Shown: piece by piece, positions 1 to 10,479 of the stretch
Layout of the letters: each line of letters begins with the position of its first letter
Position numbering within the stretch: position 1 is the first letter of the stretch
DNA from: Cylindrotheca closterium
Taxonomy: Eukaryota; Bacillariophyta; Bacillariophyceae; Bacillariales; Bacillariaceae
Assembly (NCBI GenBank): GCA_933822405.4
Contig: CAKOGP040001558.1
Span: forward strand, 1-26,262
DNA: 26,262 nucleotides
Reading direction: 5' to 3'
Translations under genes and position numbers: made by a program
The notes under the pieces: model-generated
Databases searched by the model: none
Seen by the model: only the letters and a program-made list of their open reading frames with translations
What the model was told of the DNA's origin: nothing

Positions 1-158
1 ACTTGCGAGCAACGTTCCTCTCTTGAACGCCTCCACGTGGTTCAAACTTTGTTGACCAAAAGCAACCTAGTTCCTGGCCTCTACAGCCGTATTACACCGG
101 CAGTTGGATACTCTAGAAGTAGCATAAATATCAATTAATGATTCAGATATATATATAT
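1..158. repeat. Dispersed repeat, left copy of a 158-bp inverted pair
   Basis: This stretch is the reverse complement of 13404-13561. Paired positions sum to 13562 with no indel seen by eye and only a handful of mismatches. It ends at an AT dinucleotide run (about 147-158) just before the recombinase remnant. Because it starts at the window edge, the full repeat may be longer. It could be part of the recombinase element, a MITE or an old LTR piece; nothing in it codes for a recognisable protein. Confidence 0.85.
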
Positions 159-222
159 GGGCCAGGCCTTTTCCTAATTGGGACTGCTTGATCCGAGGAT
201 GAATTGATATGCGCCGGGCACC

Positions 223-947
223 ATGGACTTTCGTTGGACGCGGCTGCTGAAAAGTTGGAAGAAGGGGGACCCAGCGGCACAACAAGTTCGTCGCCCATTG
301 CCAAAGGCCTTGTTGCGGCAAGCCTCCAAGCTTGCCAAAAAACCCACCAGTGCCGCAAAGACTATGAATCAATTGATGTTGCTGGGTTTTTTCTTTTTGT
401 TACGTCCTGGCAAATTTCTGTCAAAGGCGGGAACGCAATCTCCCTTCAAGTTGAAGCAGCTGTTTTTTGTATCAACGACGCAGAATTTTGTGGCGACGTC
501 ATTCCCCTTCGCCTCCTGGACACGTCACTTGTGACATTTGCCGGTCTGATATTTGACAAACAAAAGAATGCAGTGCCAGACGAAAAGATCGGTTTGGGGA
601 CGTCATTTGATGGTGACAACCCAACAGCTACGCTGATTGCCATTGTCCGGCACCTTCGACAGAGTCAACACACGACGGGCGACACCCCACTGTTCACTTA
701 CTACTCCGAGTTTGGAGTCGCTTGCAATGTCACAGATCGAATGATGACAAAATATTTGAGAGCAGTTGCTATTGGTGCTCTTCGATGCACCGGGGCTACC
801 GCGCTTCTCAAAGGCAATATCCCGACTAGTCTCATTGAACTACTTGGTCGATGGCGCTCAGATGAAGTTTTTTGGTATCTTCACACCCAGTCCGAGCCTT
901 TGATGCAACGCTTGACCGATGTTCTTGTTGATCACGTTGGACACTAG
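223..947 (+). pseudogene. Tyrosine recombinase (Crypton/YR-element type), 5'-truncated and frameshifted
   Basis: Two overlapping reading frames together look like one tyrosine recombinase. The first (223 to about 465) holds a basic DNA-binding stretch and then FFFLLRPG, where the Arg fits catalytic Arg I. The second (about 465 to 947) holds FDKQKNAV, with a candidate catalytic Lys, then ALRCTGATALL, ELLGRWRSD and WYLH, whose Tyr fits the nucleophile. The frame change most likely lies at the T6 run at 463-468. The usual HxxR signature reads GALR, so the active-site His is missing. A stop at 205-207 cuts off the N-terminal part of the core-binding domain. Recombinases of this kind cut and rejoin DNA through a 3'-phosphotyrosine. 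This copy should be inactive. Whether it came from a Crypton-like transposon or a YR retrotransposon cannot be told, since no reverse transcriptase is nearby. Confidence 0.8.
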
Positions 948-2069
948 CGTTTTTCCCACCCACCACACCCTGGACGGCAACGAGATGGCCGAATGGAGGA
1001 AACCAGCGCTTGCGCTGGGGGATTGGGGGCCAACAGCTAGTAACAACTGTCAGCCCAAAAACATCATTGAAACTCTTTTAGGCCCAATTGGAGTCTGCGA
1101 AATCCAAAGCGATTGAGAAGGATGAGCAATCGCATCCACAATTCTCTCTTTGACTCTTCTGTGAAGGTTGGGATACAGTATAGTTGGGTTTGGTGTTCGG
1201 GTGTCATATGGTACTGTAAATTAAGCTATTTGTCGTTTTCCCGCCGATTGACTGACTCAATCGACCGACTGTTTCATTTAGCCTTGAAGACGCTGATGTC
1301 TGCTTTTCCCACCGTTTGCAGACTACCCCGTACATTTGCATTATTATACCAGGTTCGCACTGTGTACACATCTTAAAAATAATACTGTACAATATCTCGG
1401 TACCTACTAGGTACCGTACTGCACCGGCAAAGCTGTTTCACCAACAAACCAAGCATCTGTTGCTGAGGAAACAATAGATTGCATGTGCCAGTAAAACCAT
1501 TGCTGGAGACAGTTAGGGAACATTCTTTGGAAAAGGCATCTCTGCCACAAACCTCTGTGGCCGTCTTAAAACAACCTGGGCCACTGTGTCTGTATATATA
1601 GAAGCCCTTGAACAGTCGAATTGTTGTATGTTGTTGTCAAGGCTCGTTGGCTCTGGACAACCCGTTGACAGCAGTACAAGACATTCGATAGGGTGACGCA
1701 GATGTTAGTGAACCCAACGTTTCTAGTCCATTGATTTTCAAAATATGAGCAAGAGCCAAAAACAACGGAGGTTCGACATTTTGAATGGAAAATGAGTCCA
1801 ATCCTTGGGCAAAACTGACATTTTCCCACGAAATTATTTGTCATGCAACTCCTCTGATCGGTTTCCATACTATATCACATCTTTGCAGACTGCATTTCTA
1901 CCGACAACAATGCCTGGTCACAAAGTCTCCTCACCATCGTAATCTATGTCATTTTTTCTTTCCAAACGAAAATGATCCGTATCGTAAGTGTTTTTGCAAC
2001 ATCAGTTTTTCTTCTCTCTGTTGATGATGTCAGAAGTGCACTGCTCACCACGCCACTGCAATCTGGTTT
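948..2069. other. Region without a recognisable gene
   Basis: Only short open frames without conserved motifs occur here on either strand. There is an E2F-like TTTTCCCGCC at 1236-1245, a small GTAC-rich palindromic patch around 1385-1425 and a TATA-like TATATATAG near 1593-1601. No gene start can be tied to any of these. Confidence 0.5.
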
Positions 2070-2564
2070 TTAATCGTCCTTATCTCGACTGTTGCACACA
2101 TGCGGATTCAAATGCTCCACACGTTGAATCTGTTGTGTCATGGGTGCTCTTACATTGAAAGAAGGCGATTGTAACGACTCTTCAGCATCAGATCCATCGA
2201 CTGAATCTCGATTGTCACCAATGTTTCGAAATGGCAGTGTGTGTCTCATTTCACGAATTCGAAAGATGCATTCAGTTGCACCACTCCACAACAATGTAAC
2301 ACGACGAAGCAAGAACTCTCTCTTAATAATGACCGTCTCAGCAAATAGTGACTCAAATTCCAGGATCCAAAACAAGGAGGATTGTTGCCTTAGATGAAGA
2401 ACCAAACTTTGAAAAAGAAAGTAAACCCAAAGAGCAAGTGTCATGTATCTACTCGTGGCCATAGCTTCCTCAGATAGTAAGGAGACCACAGCAGCGAAGC
2501 TGACGTGGATCGTCACGAAACGTTCGACGCGCTCCAAAGCGCCAAGGTGCTGATGGCAAATCAT
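2070..2564 (-). CDS. Hypothetical small protein with hydrophobic segment and acidic tail
   Basis: The frame gives about 164 residues from the Met at 2564 to a TAA at 2070-2072. It also stays open upstream to a Met at 2729, but that part lies in GTAC-repeat sequence and is unlikely to code. Roughly residues 18-65 are rich in Leu, Phe, Val and Ala and could form one or two membrane segments. A charged, amphipathic middle follows (KREFLLRRV, RIREMRH), then a Ser/Asp/Glu-rich hydrophilic tail. No family is recognised. It would be divergent from the cyclin gene, with the GTAC cluster between them. It may be the last exon of a longer gene or a chance frame. Confidence 0.35.
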   Translation of the reverse strand: MICHQHLGALERVERFVTIHVSFAAVVSLLSEEAMATSRYMTLALWVYFLFQSLVLHLRQQSSLFWILEFESLFAETVIIKREFLLRRVTLLWSGATECIFRIREMRHTLPFRNIGDNRDSVDGSDAEESLQSPSFNVRAPMTQQIQRVEHLNPHVCNSRDKDD

Positions 2565-2649
2565 CGTGCTCGCATCCACTCCAACAGCACTGTTCCTGGG
2601 TTTGGTGTAGTAACTGGCGGAGGGATTTTTAAAGAAAAGTTCACATGGT

Positions 2650-2945
2650 CCTGTACGGTACACCAGTACCAGTTCCGGTACACGTACACGTACGGTATGT
2701 GTACACTTGAAACGGTTATCGAAACACATTCACAAACCCACACCGCGCCGGTACGCGTACACGTACTGGTACCACCGGTAGCAGGTACCAGGTACCTGAG
2801 TCGCTGTACAGTGTAATTACAGGAAGGAAGGAAGTACCAGGTAACGGTACTTGGTAGCTGTTCTGTACCGTAGGTAGGAGGCCGCTACCAGGGTACCGTG
2901 GCAGGTCAACGTGTACGTACACGTGTACGTGTACCGGTACACTCA
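2650..2945. repeat. GTAC-rich intergenic tract
   Basis: I count 23 GTAC tetranucleotides in about 300 bp, where roughly one is expected by chance. Many sit in longer palindromes, such as ACGTGTACGTACACGT at 2909-2924 and GTGTACCGGTACAC at 2929-2942. It is not a simple tandem array because spacing and flanks vary. It lies between a possible minus-strand gene and the cyclin gene, so a promoter role is possible but unproven. Confidence 0.8.
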
Positions 2946-3040
2946 GGCAGTGCGTTGAATTCATTCGACGAGCGCAATCGATTTGATCGACTATAACACA
3001 TCCTTGGCACAGACATCAGTCAGTCCGCGTGCTTTACTCT

Positions 3041-3050
3041 CGCGGGAAAA
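3041..3050 (-). promoter_or_regulatory. E2F/DP-like site upstream of the cyclin gene
   Basis: CGCGGGAAAA reads TTTTCCCGCG on the other strand, which fits the E2F/DP consensus TTTSSCGC. It lies about 220 bp before the first possible cyclin exon and about 540 bp before the safest start codon. E2F control of cell-cycle genes is widespread in eukaryotes; binding here is inferred from the match only. Confidence 0.4.
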
Positions 3051-3261
3051 ACCAAATTTTCAAAGCGATTGGCGTGTTTTGCGAGCATGGCAGCCAAAAC
3101 TACTTTCAAATTGTTATATCCCCTTTTTGAAAACTTTTGAATTGCCGCCAATCCACATTGAAAAGGTCAACGGCTCGTCCAACGTGTCCCATATCAACGG
3201 CAAAATCGCATTGATATCCATACATCTTCTGTACATCTTCTAACACGAAGCGAAATACAAG

Positions 3262-3333
3262 ATGTTGGGATCCGCTTCTTCTCTTGGTGCCAGCGGTTTT
3301 GCTTCTGTAGACTTTGCATTCAAACCAATTCAG
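3262..3333 (+). other. Possible first coding exon of the cyclin gene
   Basis: An ATG opens 24 codons rich in Ser, Gly and Ala that end exactly at a good donor, CAG/GTATGT. To join the cyclin frame without a shift, the acceptor would have to be at 3535-3536 or 3544-3545; both are in phase but have weak pyrimidine tracts. If real, the cyclin gains a longer N-terminus across an intron of about 200 bp. If not, translation starts at 3579. Confidence 0.35.
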
Positions 3334-3578
3334 GTATGTTTAGGTCTTGCTTGCCCGGTCTTGTGTGTTTGGCTCCATCAACAAAAGAAATGCCATATCG
3401 ATGTGCTGTCAGCGTCATCTCGGTATTCTCTAGTATGAATGACGTGTTGATTGCTTCCTATACGATTAGCTCTTGACTTTTCGAAAGACTTGCAATGTCA
3501 ATCTCGCAATCTCACCATTACACGCTCCGTTGAAAGCCATGGGAGACAAATCACGCTTCAACTCAACCATCGCAACGA

Positions 3579-4519
3579 ATGGCGCTGGATTGTGACGAGG
3601 AGCACGTCGACGTTAAGCCATATGGAATCGAGGTAGGTTTCATCGGAATGCTGAGAAGATGATGTTGCATAATTGCGTCTCATTCATCTTTACCTGTTTT
3701 CAGACTCCAATCGACGATGCTTTGTGTGTATCTTGTGAGGACCTTTTTCATGATATGCGAACACAGCAAACTGAATATGTGTCGCCTTCAGCATACAATC
3801 CAACGGCTTCTTTCTTGCCCTACCGGCGATACCTTGTGGACTGGATGAGTGACGTTGGTGAGCAGTGCAGATTGCATAACTCAACCGTACATGTCAGCAT
3901 TCTTTTTCTTGACAAAATATTCCGAACTCGTGATATTCCCAGAACGAGATGGCAGCTCTTGGCTACTGCTTGCATTAGCGTTGCTGCCAAATACGAAGAG
4001 GCCGAGGAACACTGCCCACCAATTCCTGAGCTCTTGCGGTTGACGAAACTTGGACAGATGGGCTATACACCGCTCTCGTTTAGGGAGGGGGAACTTGAAG
4101 TGCTGCGGTGTCTGGGTTGGAAACTACGCGCCGTACCTGCCATTCATTTTTGTGGGTACTTTCTTTCCAAAGGCGTCACATTTGAGAACGATTCTTGGCA
4201 GGGAAGGAAGCTGATTGAAAAAATTCCAAAGTATGTAAAAAAGTATTCTGACTTTTTTTGCAACTTGACACTGCAAGAGTACGCCTTTCAGAAGTACCTT
4301 CCAAGCCATTTAGCTGCTGCAATTATTCTTGCCTCCAGAGTGGCCCTGCAACTTGAACCTAGATGGAAACCAGAACTTGTTGTTTTGACGGGGCATTCAG
4401 AGCACGAACTAATAGAGGTATTCCATCACATTTGGTCTTACTACGAAGAACAGTTCCCTGGTCATGGTTCACGCGCAATCTCCCCCAGGAGTGTTTCTAA
4501 TCAAGACATGTATACATGA
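3579..4519 (+). CDS. Cyclin (A/B/J-like or diatom-specific type), two exons
   Basis: Exons 3579-3632 and 3704-4519 are separated by a 71-bp intron (GTAGGT...TTTTCAG) and encode about 289 residues. The N-terminal cyclin box runs from about 55 to 165. It starts with the RRYLVDWMSDV helix, has the conserved Lys in SVAAKYEE (K114) and has a Glu in FREGELEVL (about 146-150); this Lys-Glu pair contacts the CDK partner. A C-terminal box-like helical domain follows (YAFQKYLPSHLAAAIILASR), then a short polar tail. The product should bind and activate a cyclin-dependent kinase and give it timing and substrate choice. The N-terminal part is short and has no obvious destruction box (RxxL with a following Lys), though an upstream exon at 3262-3333 could extend it. 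The ATG at 3579 was chosen because the frame is open only from 3534. The family is clear, the subtype is not. Confidence 0.85.
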
Positions 4520-5116
4520 ATTGTTTGATTGTATTCACCACGGGATTTGCTACCGCCATTCTTACGAGTGCATGGATGAGAGACTAGTTCGTCCTCCAAA
4601 AAAGGGGAGATTTGCATGGAAAATGCTTTATCGTATCCTTGTGCTCAGCGGCGAGGCAATTGGGCAAGTCAATCGTGGGTTTTGAGCCGCAAATATGAAT
4701 CTGTAATTCCAAGACTGTATGATTTTCTAAAAGGATATTTATAAAAGAGTATGTGCGCTATTGGATTAAAAATATATAAAACATACAACATACTCGTTTC
4801 TAATATCATAAAGGACTAGTTGAGTGCGGAACCATATTCAACTTTTTCAAAGCTTAGATTCTCACTCTTGTTGACTTCTAGCTAGAAGAATATGAAGCTT
4901 CATACCGGTACACTATCACCCAACTGTTGCGAAATACAAGAGTGGTACAACGTACACGTGTACTGTACCTGGTACAGTACGCACTTCGCTCGGTCCAGGT
5001 AGTCACACGGGTCGGAGTTAAAATAATTGCTGTCACCACCAATCCAGCAACCAAGCAATAAACAATCATTATTCTTTTTGCATTGGCATTGCACTGCAAG
5101 AAAAGAGTCTTCTGTT
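4520..5116. other. Cyclin 3' flank and exonuclease promoter region
   Basis: No gene is seen. The stretch 4720-4860 is AT-rich, as expected of a 3' flank. The part next to the exonuclease start (4908-4982) has seven GTAC motifs. The region 5000-5116 is likely the 5' leader; the frame is open upstream of the chosen ATG, but that part shows no conservation to the family. Confidence 0.5.
4960..4980. promoter_or_regulatory. 21-bp GTAC palindrome upstream of the exonuclease gene
   Basis: Two perfect 10-bp arms, GTACTGTACC and its reverse complement, flank a single T. The palindrome lies about 137 bp before the exonuclease ATG. The symmetry suits a dimeric DNA-binding protein, but no binding factor is known from the sequence. 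Confidence 0.45.
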
Positions 5117-8100
5117 ATGGGAGTTCCAGCCTTCTTCAGATGGCTTACAGAGAAGTATCCCAAGATTTTGGAGGATGTCCTCGAAGAACGTGTGAAGCTT
5201 CTCGGCGGTGAGGGGTCCACCCGAATTCAATTTGACTCCACCCGACCAAATCCGTCAGGGTTGGAGTGCGATAATTTATACATAGATATGAATGGAATTA
5301 TACACCCATGCTCACATCCCGAACATGGGCCACAACCAACTACCGAGGAAGAAATGTACGAAAATGTTTGCCTTTATGTCGATCGATTATTCCGCGCAAT
5401 GCGTCCTCGGAAGCTTCTGTATCTCGCAGTTGACGGCGTGGCACCTCGGGCCAAGATGAATCAACAACGAGCACGTCGATTCCGCTCGGCACAGGAGGCT
5501 AGGGAACATCTCGAGGTGGAACATCTGGTGCGAGAAGAACTTTCCAAAATGGGGCAGAAGGTTCCTCCAGCCAAGAAAGCATGGGACTCCAATGTTATTA
5601 CGCCAGGCACTCCGTTCATGTTGAGATTGTCTGAGTATATCAGATTCTATGTTCGAAAGCGCATGAGCACAGACAAAGCCTGGCAAAATATTCGCGTCAT
5701 TTTCAGCGATGCTAGTATTCCAGGAGAAGGCGAACATAAAATCATGTCTCATATCCGGCTCCAAAGGAGTCAACCTGGTTACTCTCCCAACCTCGTCCAT
5801 GTTTTGCATGGCTTAGATGCCGATCTTATCATGCTAGCTCTTGCGACACATGAAGCTCACTTCTATATTTCGAGAGAAGAAGTTCTATTCGGAAGAAAAT
5901 CTCAAAACCAAGCAGAAATGAGACAACTTGAAACCGGATTTCGAGACAAGCAACGGGTTATGGACGAAGAGGCAGGAGACTTTGCCATGCAAATTCTAGA
6001 AAACAAGCAAAAGCCATTCGTTCGCGTCAGTATTCCTGTGCTTCGGGAGTATCTTGCTGCAGATTTCGCATCTTGCTTGGCACCGGGACGACTACCATTT
6101 CCACCATCGCTCGAACGCTTGATTGATGACATCGTATTTCTCTGTTTCTTCGTTGGAAATGATTTCCTTCCACATCTACCTAGCCTTGACATCCGTGATG
6201 GAGCATTGGACTACTTGTTCAACGTTTATAAGAGGACACTTCCGACATTAGGTGACTACATCACAAACCATGGTGGAAACGTTAATTTATCACACGTCGA
6301 CGTCATCCTGGCAGAAGTTGGCGCGATAGAAGATTACGTTTTCACCATGAAGCATGACAATGAAATGCGAGATAGACAAAGACGAGAGGATATGAAAGCC
6401 CGGAGAAAGCAAGCTGGTGGGAGGAGTTTAGATGCTCCCCCAACCTTCCAAAACCAGCCAAATCATGCAGCTAGAGGTCGAGCAGCTAAGATCTTGGAAC
6501 GCGAGGAATCAATGCGAACGTCGAAGGAAGAAAAAGGTAATAAGAAGATTAAGCCTTCGCATATGAAGAGCAAGGAAAATCTGGAAGCTGCGCTGTCACT
6601 GAAGAGGGCGCTGGAAAATCCTTCAAAAATCACAGCCGACAACGCCACGCCATCTTCCGATGGAGGGGGAGCAACGGACCACAAAGTTGTGCCACCCATC
6701 AAGGAAGAAGAAGACCAAGCGATGGATGCGTCTGAAATATCCATGAGGATCAAGGCCGAGCCTTCAAGGGGTACAAAGAGGAGTCTCGATGAGTCTAAGA
6801 ATGAAGGGGACGCCAAGATCGGCGTTGTTGGAGATGCTGAAAAGGAATTTGATGGTGGTTGCGAGAATGATGACACCGTAGCATCTTCCTTTGTCGAAGA
6901 TGCCAGCCCTGAAGTCCTGAAAGCATTCAAAGATCGTGTGAAGACAAAGGAAAGGAAACAGTTAGATGCTTATTCACAGAATGTCGAAGACAAGGTTCGG
7001 CTTCATGAAAAAGGATGGAAGAATCGGTATTACACTGACAAGTGTAAGGCAGACGATGTTGCAGCACACGGGGGAAGAGAGCATCTGTTTCGTTCGTATG
7101 TTTTGGGACTGTGTTGGGTAATGAAGTATTACTACGACGGTTGTGAGTACAATGGTTCTGCATTGTAACATTTATTTTTATCAGCTAATCCCTTTGCTAG
7201 GCCCCAGCTGGAAGTGGTATTACCCATTCCACTATGCTCCCTTCGCCTCAGATTTGAGAAATATTGAAAGATTCGAATGCGATGTCAGATCCTTGGAAAT
7301 TAGCACCCCTTTCAATCCAGTGGAGCAACTTATGGCAGTCCTGCCATCGGACTCTTCTCACGCGGTTCCAAAAGAAGCGCGATGGCTGATGTCAGATCCA
7401 GAGAGTCCAATCATTGACTTCTATCCAACAGAAGTGCCAGTAGATCCCAATGGCAAAGCAATGCCATGGCTATGGGTTGTTCTCCTCCCATTTATTGAAG
7501 AGGATAGGTTGTTAGATGCATTGTACGTATATTTATTGCCTTTTGAAATGTTGCCACCCTTGACAATTGCTCATGTCCCCTGATCCGTTGTGTGATTTGT
7601 GATTTCAAGAACACCAACTTTGACGAAGTGGACAAAGGAAGAGCTTCTATGCAATTCCCGTGGCCTAGATGATGGATACCTTTTCATTCACTTCACACAC
7701 ACAATTGGTTCCAAAATCAGAGGGGTCTTGCAAGACAGCAAGACAGCGAAATCGCCGAAGACACGGTTGACTGACCAATCCGCATGTCCCGGGTTTGTCG
7801 GAGCCGTCAGGCCGCCTCTTAGTAACGAAATCCACCCTGTTGGGGACGACACGACTGTTAGTTGCCCAGCTGCCTCTCAGAAAGCTGAATTTACAAGTCT
7901 AGATAACCTGTTCACGGAACCTTTGGTCGGTAATGATGTCCTTTGTGTGGCATTTACTGAGCCTCTTAAGCTATCACATAAGAGTATCATGATCCCAGGG
8001 GCTGTCCCACCTCCCCCATCCCTTACTGCGCAAGACAAGAACATTGGGCGACCAAGGTTAAATAGAGGAGGAGGGACTATTGCAAATATGGGGATTTCGA

Positions 8101-8699
8101 ATGGACAGAGCTACAAAAGTGGATATGGCAGTATGAATATTGGCTCTTATGAACGGGATCTGGCAAATAGAAATGGACGAGGAAATCAAATGTACCAAGC
8201 AGGTACGAGAGCATGGGGTGCAATGGAGCCAACACCAAAGAGATTCCGTGCTCAAAATCCATTTAATAGTGGAGGAGCTGGCCGTCATCCCGCACAGCAA
8301 ACCCCAAGACCCCCTTGGCAAGCGGGACAAGAGCAAACAAATCACCGTCATGCTGGCCAACAGCCGCAGTATCACCAGCAGCAGCAACACTATCACGGTC
8401 AACAAGCAAGCCAAAATCGTCAACAACCTCATCAACAGAACCGGCATCCAGGCTATCACAACCAGCAGAATGGTGGGAGACATGCACCTCATGGTCACCA
8501 TCGGTTGCATTTGCAGAACCCTCCTAGGAGTCAGCAGGGGCAAGGATTCAATTTTCAATCGCGTGTACCAAACACCGGCCGTCATCACCCCCCACAGAAT
8601 TCTTCGTCTTCGCAAGTGAATTCGACAGTGATGAACAGTTTGCGGGCTCAGCTGGCAAGCACACTGAAGCAAAATAGAAACCAAGGAAACAAAAAATAG
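5117..8699 (+). CDS. XRN2: XRN2/RAT1-type 5'-3' exoribonuclease, three exons
   Basis: Exons 5117-7142, 7201-7522 and 7610-8699 join in frame to give about 1145 residues; introns are 58 and 87 bp. The start MGVPAFFRWL is the family's invariant N-terminus and favours XRN2/RAT1 over cytoplasmic XRN1. Conserved region 1 holds the acidic metal site and basic RNA-binding residues: YIDMNG (D57), VDGVAPRAKMNQQRARR (D106), IPGEGEHK (E204/E206), HGLDADLIML (D234/D236) and VGNDFLPHLP (D349). A charged linker with nuclear-signal-like clusters spans about 440-640. Conserved region 2 follows, including SWKWYYPFHYAPFASD across the first splice site. The CCHC knuckle found in many XRN2 proteins after the FGRK segment is not seen. 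The tail, from about residue 1000, is rich in Gln, His and Asn. It should degrade 5'-monophosphate RNA processively in the nucleus, in rRNA processing and transcription termination. The only other candidate is a plant-like XRN3/4 paralogue role. Confidence 0.95.
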
Positions 8700-8860
8700 A
8701 GTCCCACTTGAAGATGGAACAACATGTCGCGGGGATGGGTTCAGCAGAGCCTAAAGTAACTGTCGTTGCTACAAAACCTAGACTCATAACGCAGATTACC
8801 TGGTGAGATTGTTCAGGGATTCATTCATGTATTGTGATACTTAGTATTTTAAAATACCAG

Positions 8861-9099
8861 TAGTACTTTGGGATATCTTGCATTATTCCCTACTGCATCG
8901 TACACAACATCAATATTCCACTTGTACAGGATCTTTTCCTGTTTGTGTGGATACAGATTGTCTGACAGACTTGCGTCCGGCATACTTGCGTCGAATCCCG
9001 ACATCGCGCACGATCAAAGTCCGATCGCACGTGTCAAAAACCTCGTACTTGAATAGTTTCTTTTGGAACGTAAAACTCATATTTCGTCATATCCCAACA
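8861..9099 (-). mobile_element. Copia LTR fragment (5' part)
   Basis: On the minus strand this begins TGTTGGGATATGACG at 9099, the same LTR start as at 13077 and 23536, and follows that LTR for about 240 bp until homology stops near AGTACTTTGGGA. The other half of the LTR is absent. It lies just after the exonuclease 3' flank (8700-8860) and might supply or disturb its poly(A) region. Confidence 0.8.
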
Positions 9100-9216
9100 C
9101 AAGGAGCTGCATTTGCAAGTGGACTCACGAAAAATGCCTGAAAATCCTCAGTTCCTTCTGCACTTGGTAGTTGCAAACGAATTGGGAAGTATCATTATCT
9201 TTCATAGAAATGGACC

Positions 9217-9710
9217 TCAGCTCATACTGGGCGTATGGGTCGGGTAGTTCAATATCTTTATCCAAGGAAAGTAGTGGATCCAATGTTGGGATGGGCCATC
9301 CACCTCTGGGGAAAAAAGTGAGATCAGAAATGGCAACCGCTCTAGCGCACTGATTCCAAATTCCTCATCCGGACGACATTGGGCCACGTGTCTGATCCAC
9401 GCTGCCAGCTGATAACATTCATTTCGCAAAGTTTTGTGTCTTCCACAGTTGGTGAAGAGCCCATTATCCAACAGGAGTGAGGAGATAAACGTATGCTGCT
9501 GCAACATGGATGCGGCAGCAGCATCCCCATCCAACAGACCAACGCCGTCTGGATGTGCCGTTGATGGCAGAGCTTCCCATAAGGCAACACAGATGCTGCC
9601 ATCACTTGTAAAGGAATTGCGTTGTCGTTGACTTTTTGGAACCACTCCTCAAAATGAGGTCGCTGCTTTGCAATCAAACGCCAACAATCCATCATGAACC
9701 CCCATTCCAT
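9217..9710 (-). pseudogene. Possible decayed coding region, unknown family
   Basis: One frame from a Met at 9710 encodes a Trp-rich helical stretch (HFEEWFQKVNDN). A second frame, from about 9620 to a stop at 9217, encodes more protein-like sequence, including LRNECYQLAAWIRHVAQCRP. The two may be halves of one gene split by a frameshift near 9600. No family is recognised. It may equally be transposon debris, since a copia LTR end lies only 118 bp downstream. Confidence 0.25.
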
Positions 9711-9719
9711 TTCCAGTAC

Positions 9720-10479
9720 TCAAGGAGGCAACGAATTCATCCAAGGTAGTGGTTGTCGGCCAGAACAATCCCACAGCAGGACAACTTCCATCTGGCAGGA
9801 ACTGTCGTATGTACGAAGGTGGTGGAATGTAACAGGAGTGATGAGAGGTAGCTCTAAATATTTTGAAATTATTCTAGGAAAGAAATTGGATGTGATGTGG
9901 AGCTGATGTGGTGCTGAGGTGGCAAGGAAGAATATGTAGAAGTACTGTAAGATACTACCATGTGTTCTCTGCAATAGCATCAGCTACATTGCATTTGTAT
10001 TGAGTCTTCACTACGGAAGGCACTCATGTTCTACAAGGGTGATCAGTCCTCTTAGAAGATCTAAAACCGTGCTTCATCGTGTGTACGGTAGACGTATGTA
10101 CGCGGCCAAGACAAACATTCATATTAGTCCAGTTGACCCTTGTGATTACTGTTCCATAATAACGTCACAGGTGTCCGTGTGCGCTAAACGCAAACAGTGT
10201 TTGTTAGTGCTCCATTGGTGGACCAGTGTAGCATATACTGCATTGTGTCCCTGACAACGGGATATTTGCTCCAAGGTGAGAATAGATGAGATCTTTGTCT
10301 TGCATCTATTGGTCGTGCAGGAAAAAGTTGAAAAAACCTATATTGTTGTTCAGGCGGTTAGGGCATCAGCACTGCAACCATTTTGGCCTTGTTGCCAAGG
10401 AAACCTGGAAAACCTATTTAGTACCATCGACATACGCCGAGCATTTTGGTACTGATAATTAGCTTGTTGTTGATCAGTA
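9720..10479. other. Region without a recognisable gene
   Basis: Short frames occur on both strands but have no motif or protein-like composition. The right end merges into the eroded tail of the gypsy integrase. Confidence 0.45.

Noticed and set aside
204..460. Start of the 247-codon frame at 204
   Set aside because: The N-terminal part of that frame is not recombinase-like. The matching sequence is in the other frame from 223, so only the part after about 465 is genuine.
10000..10254. Plus-strand frame of 84 codons
   Set aside because: No motif, no intron signals and ordinary composition; length is within chance.
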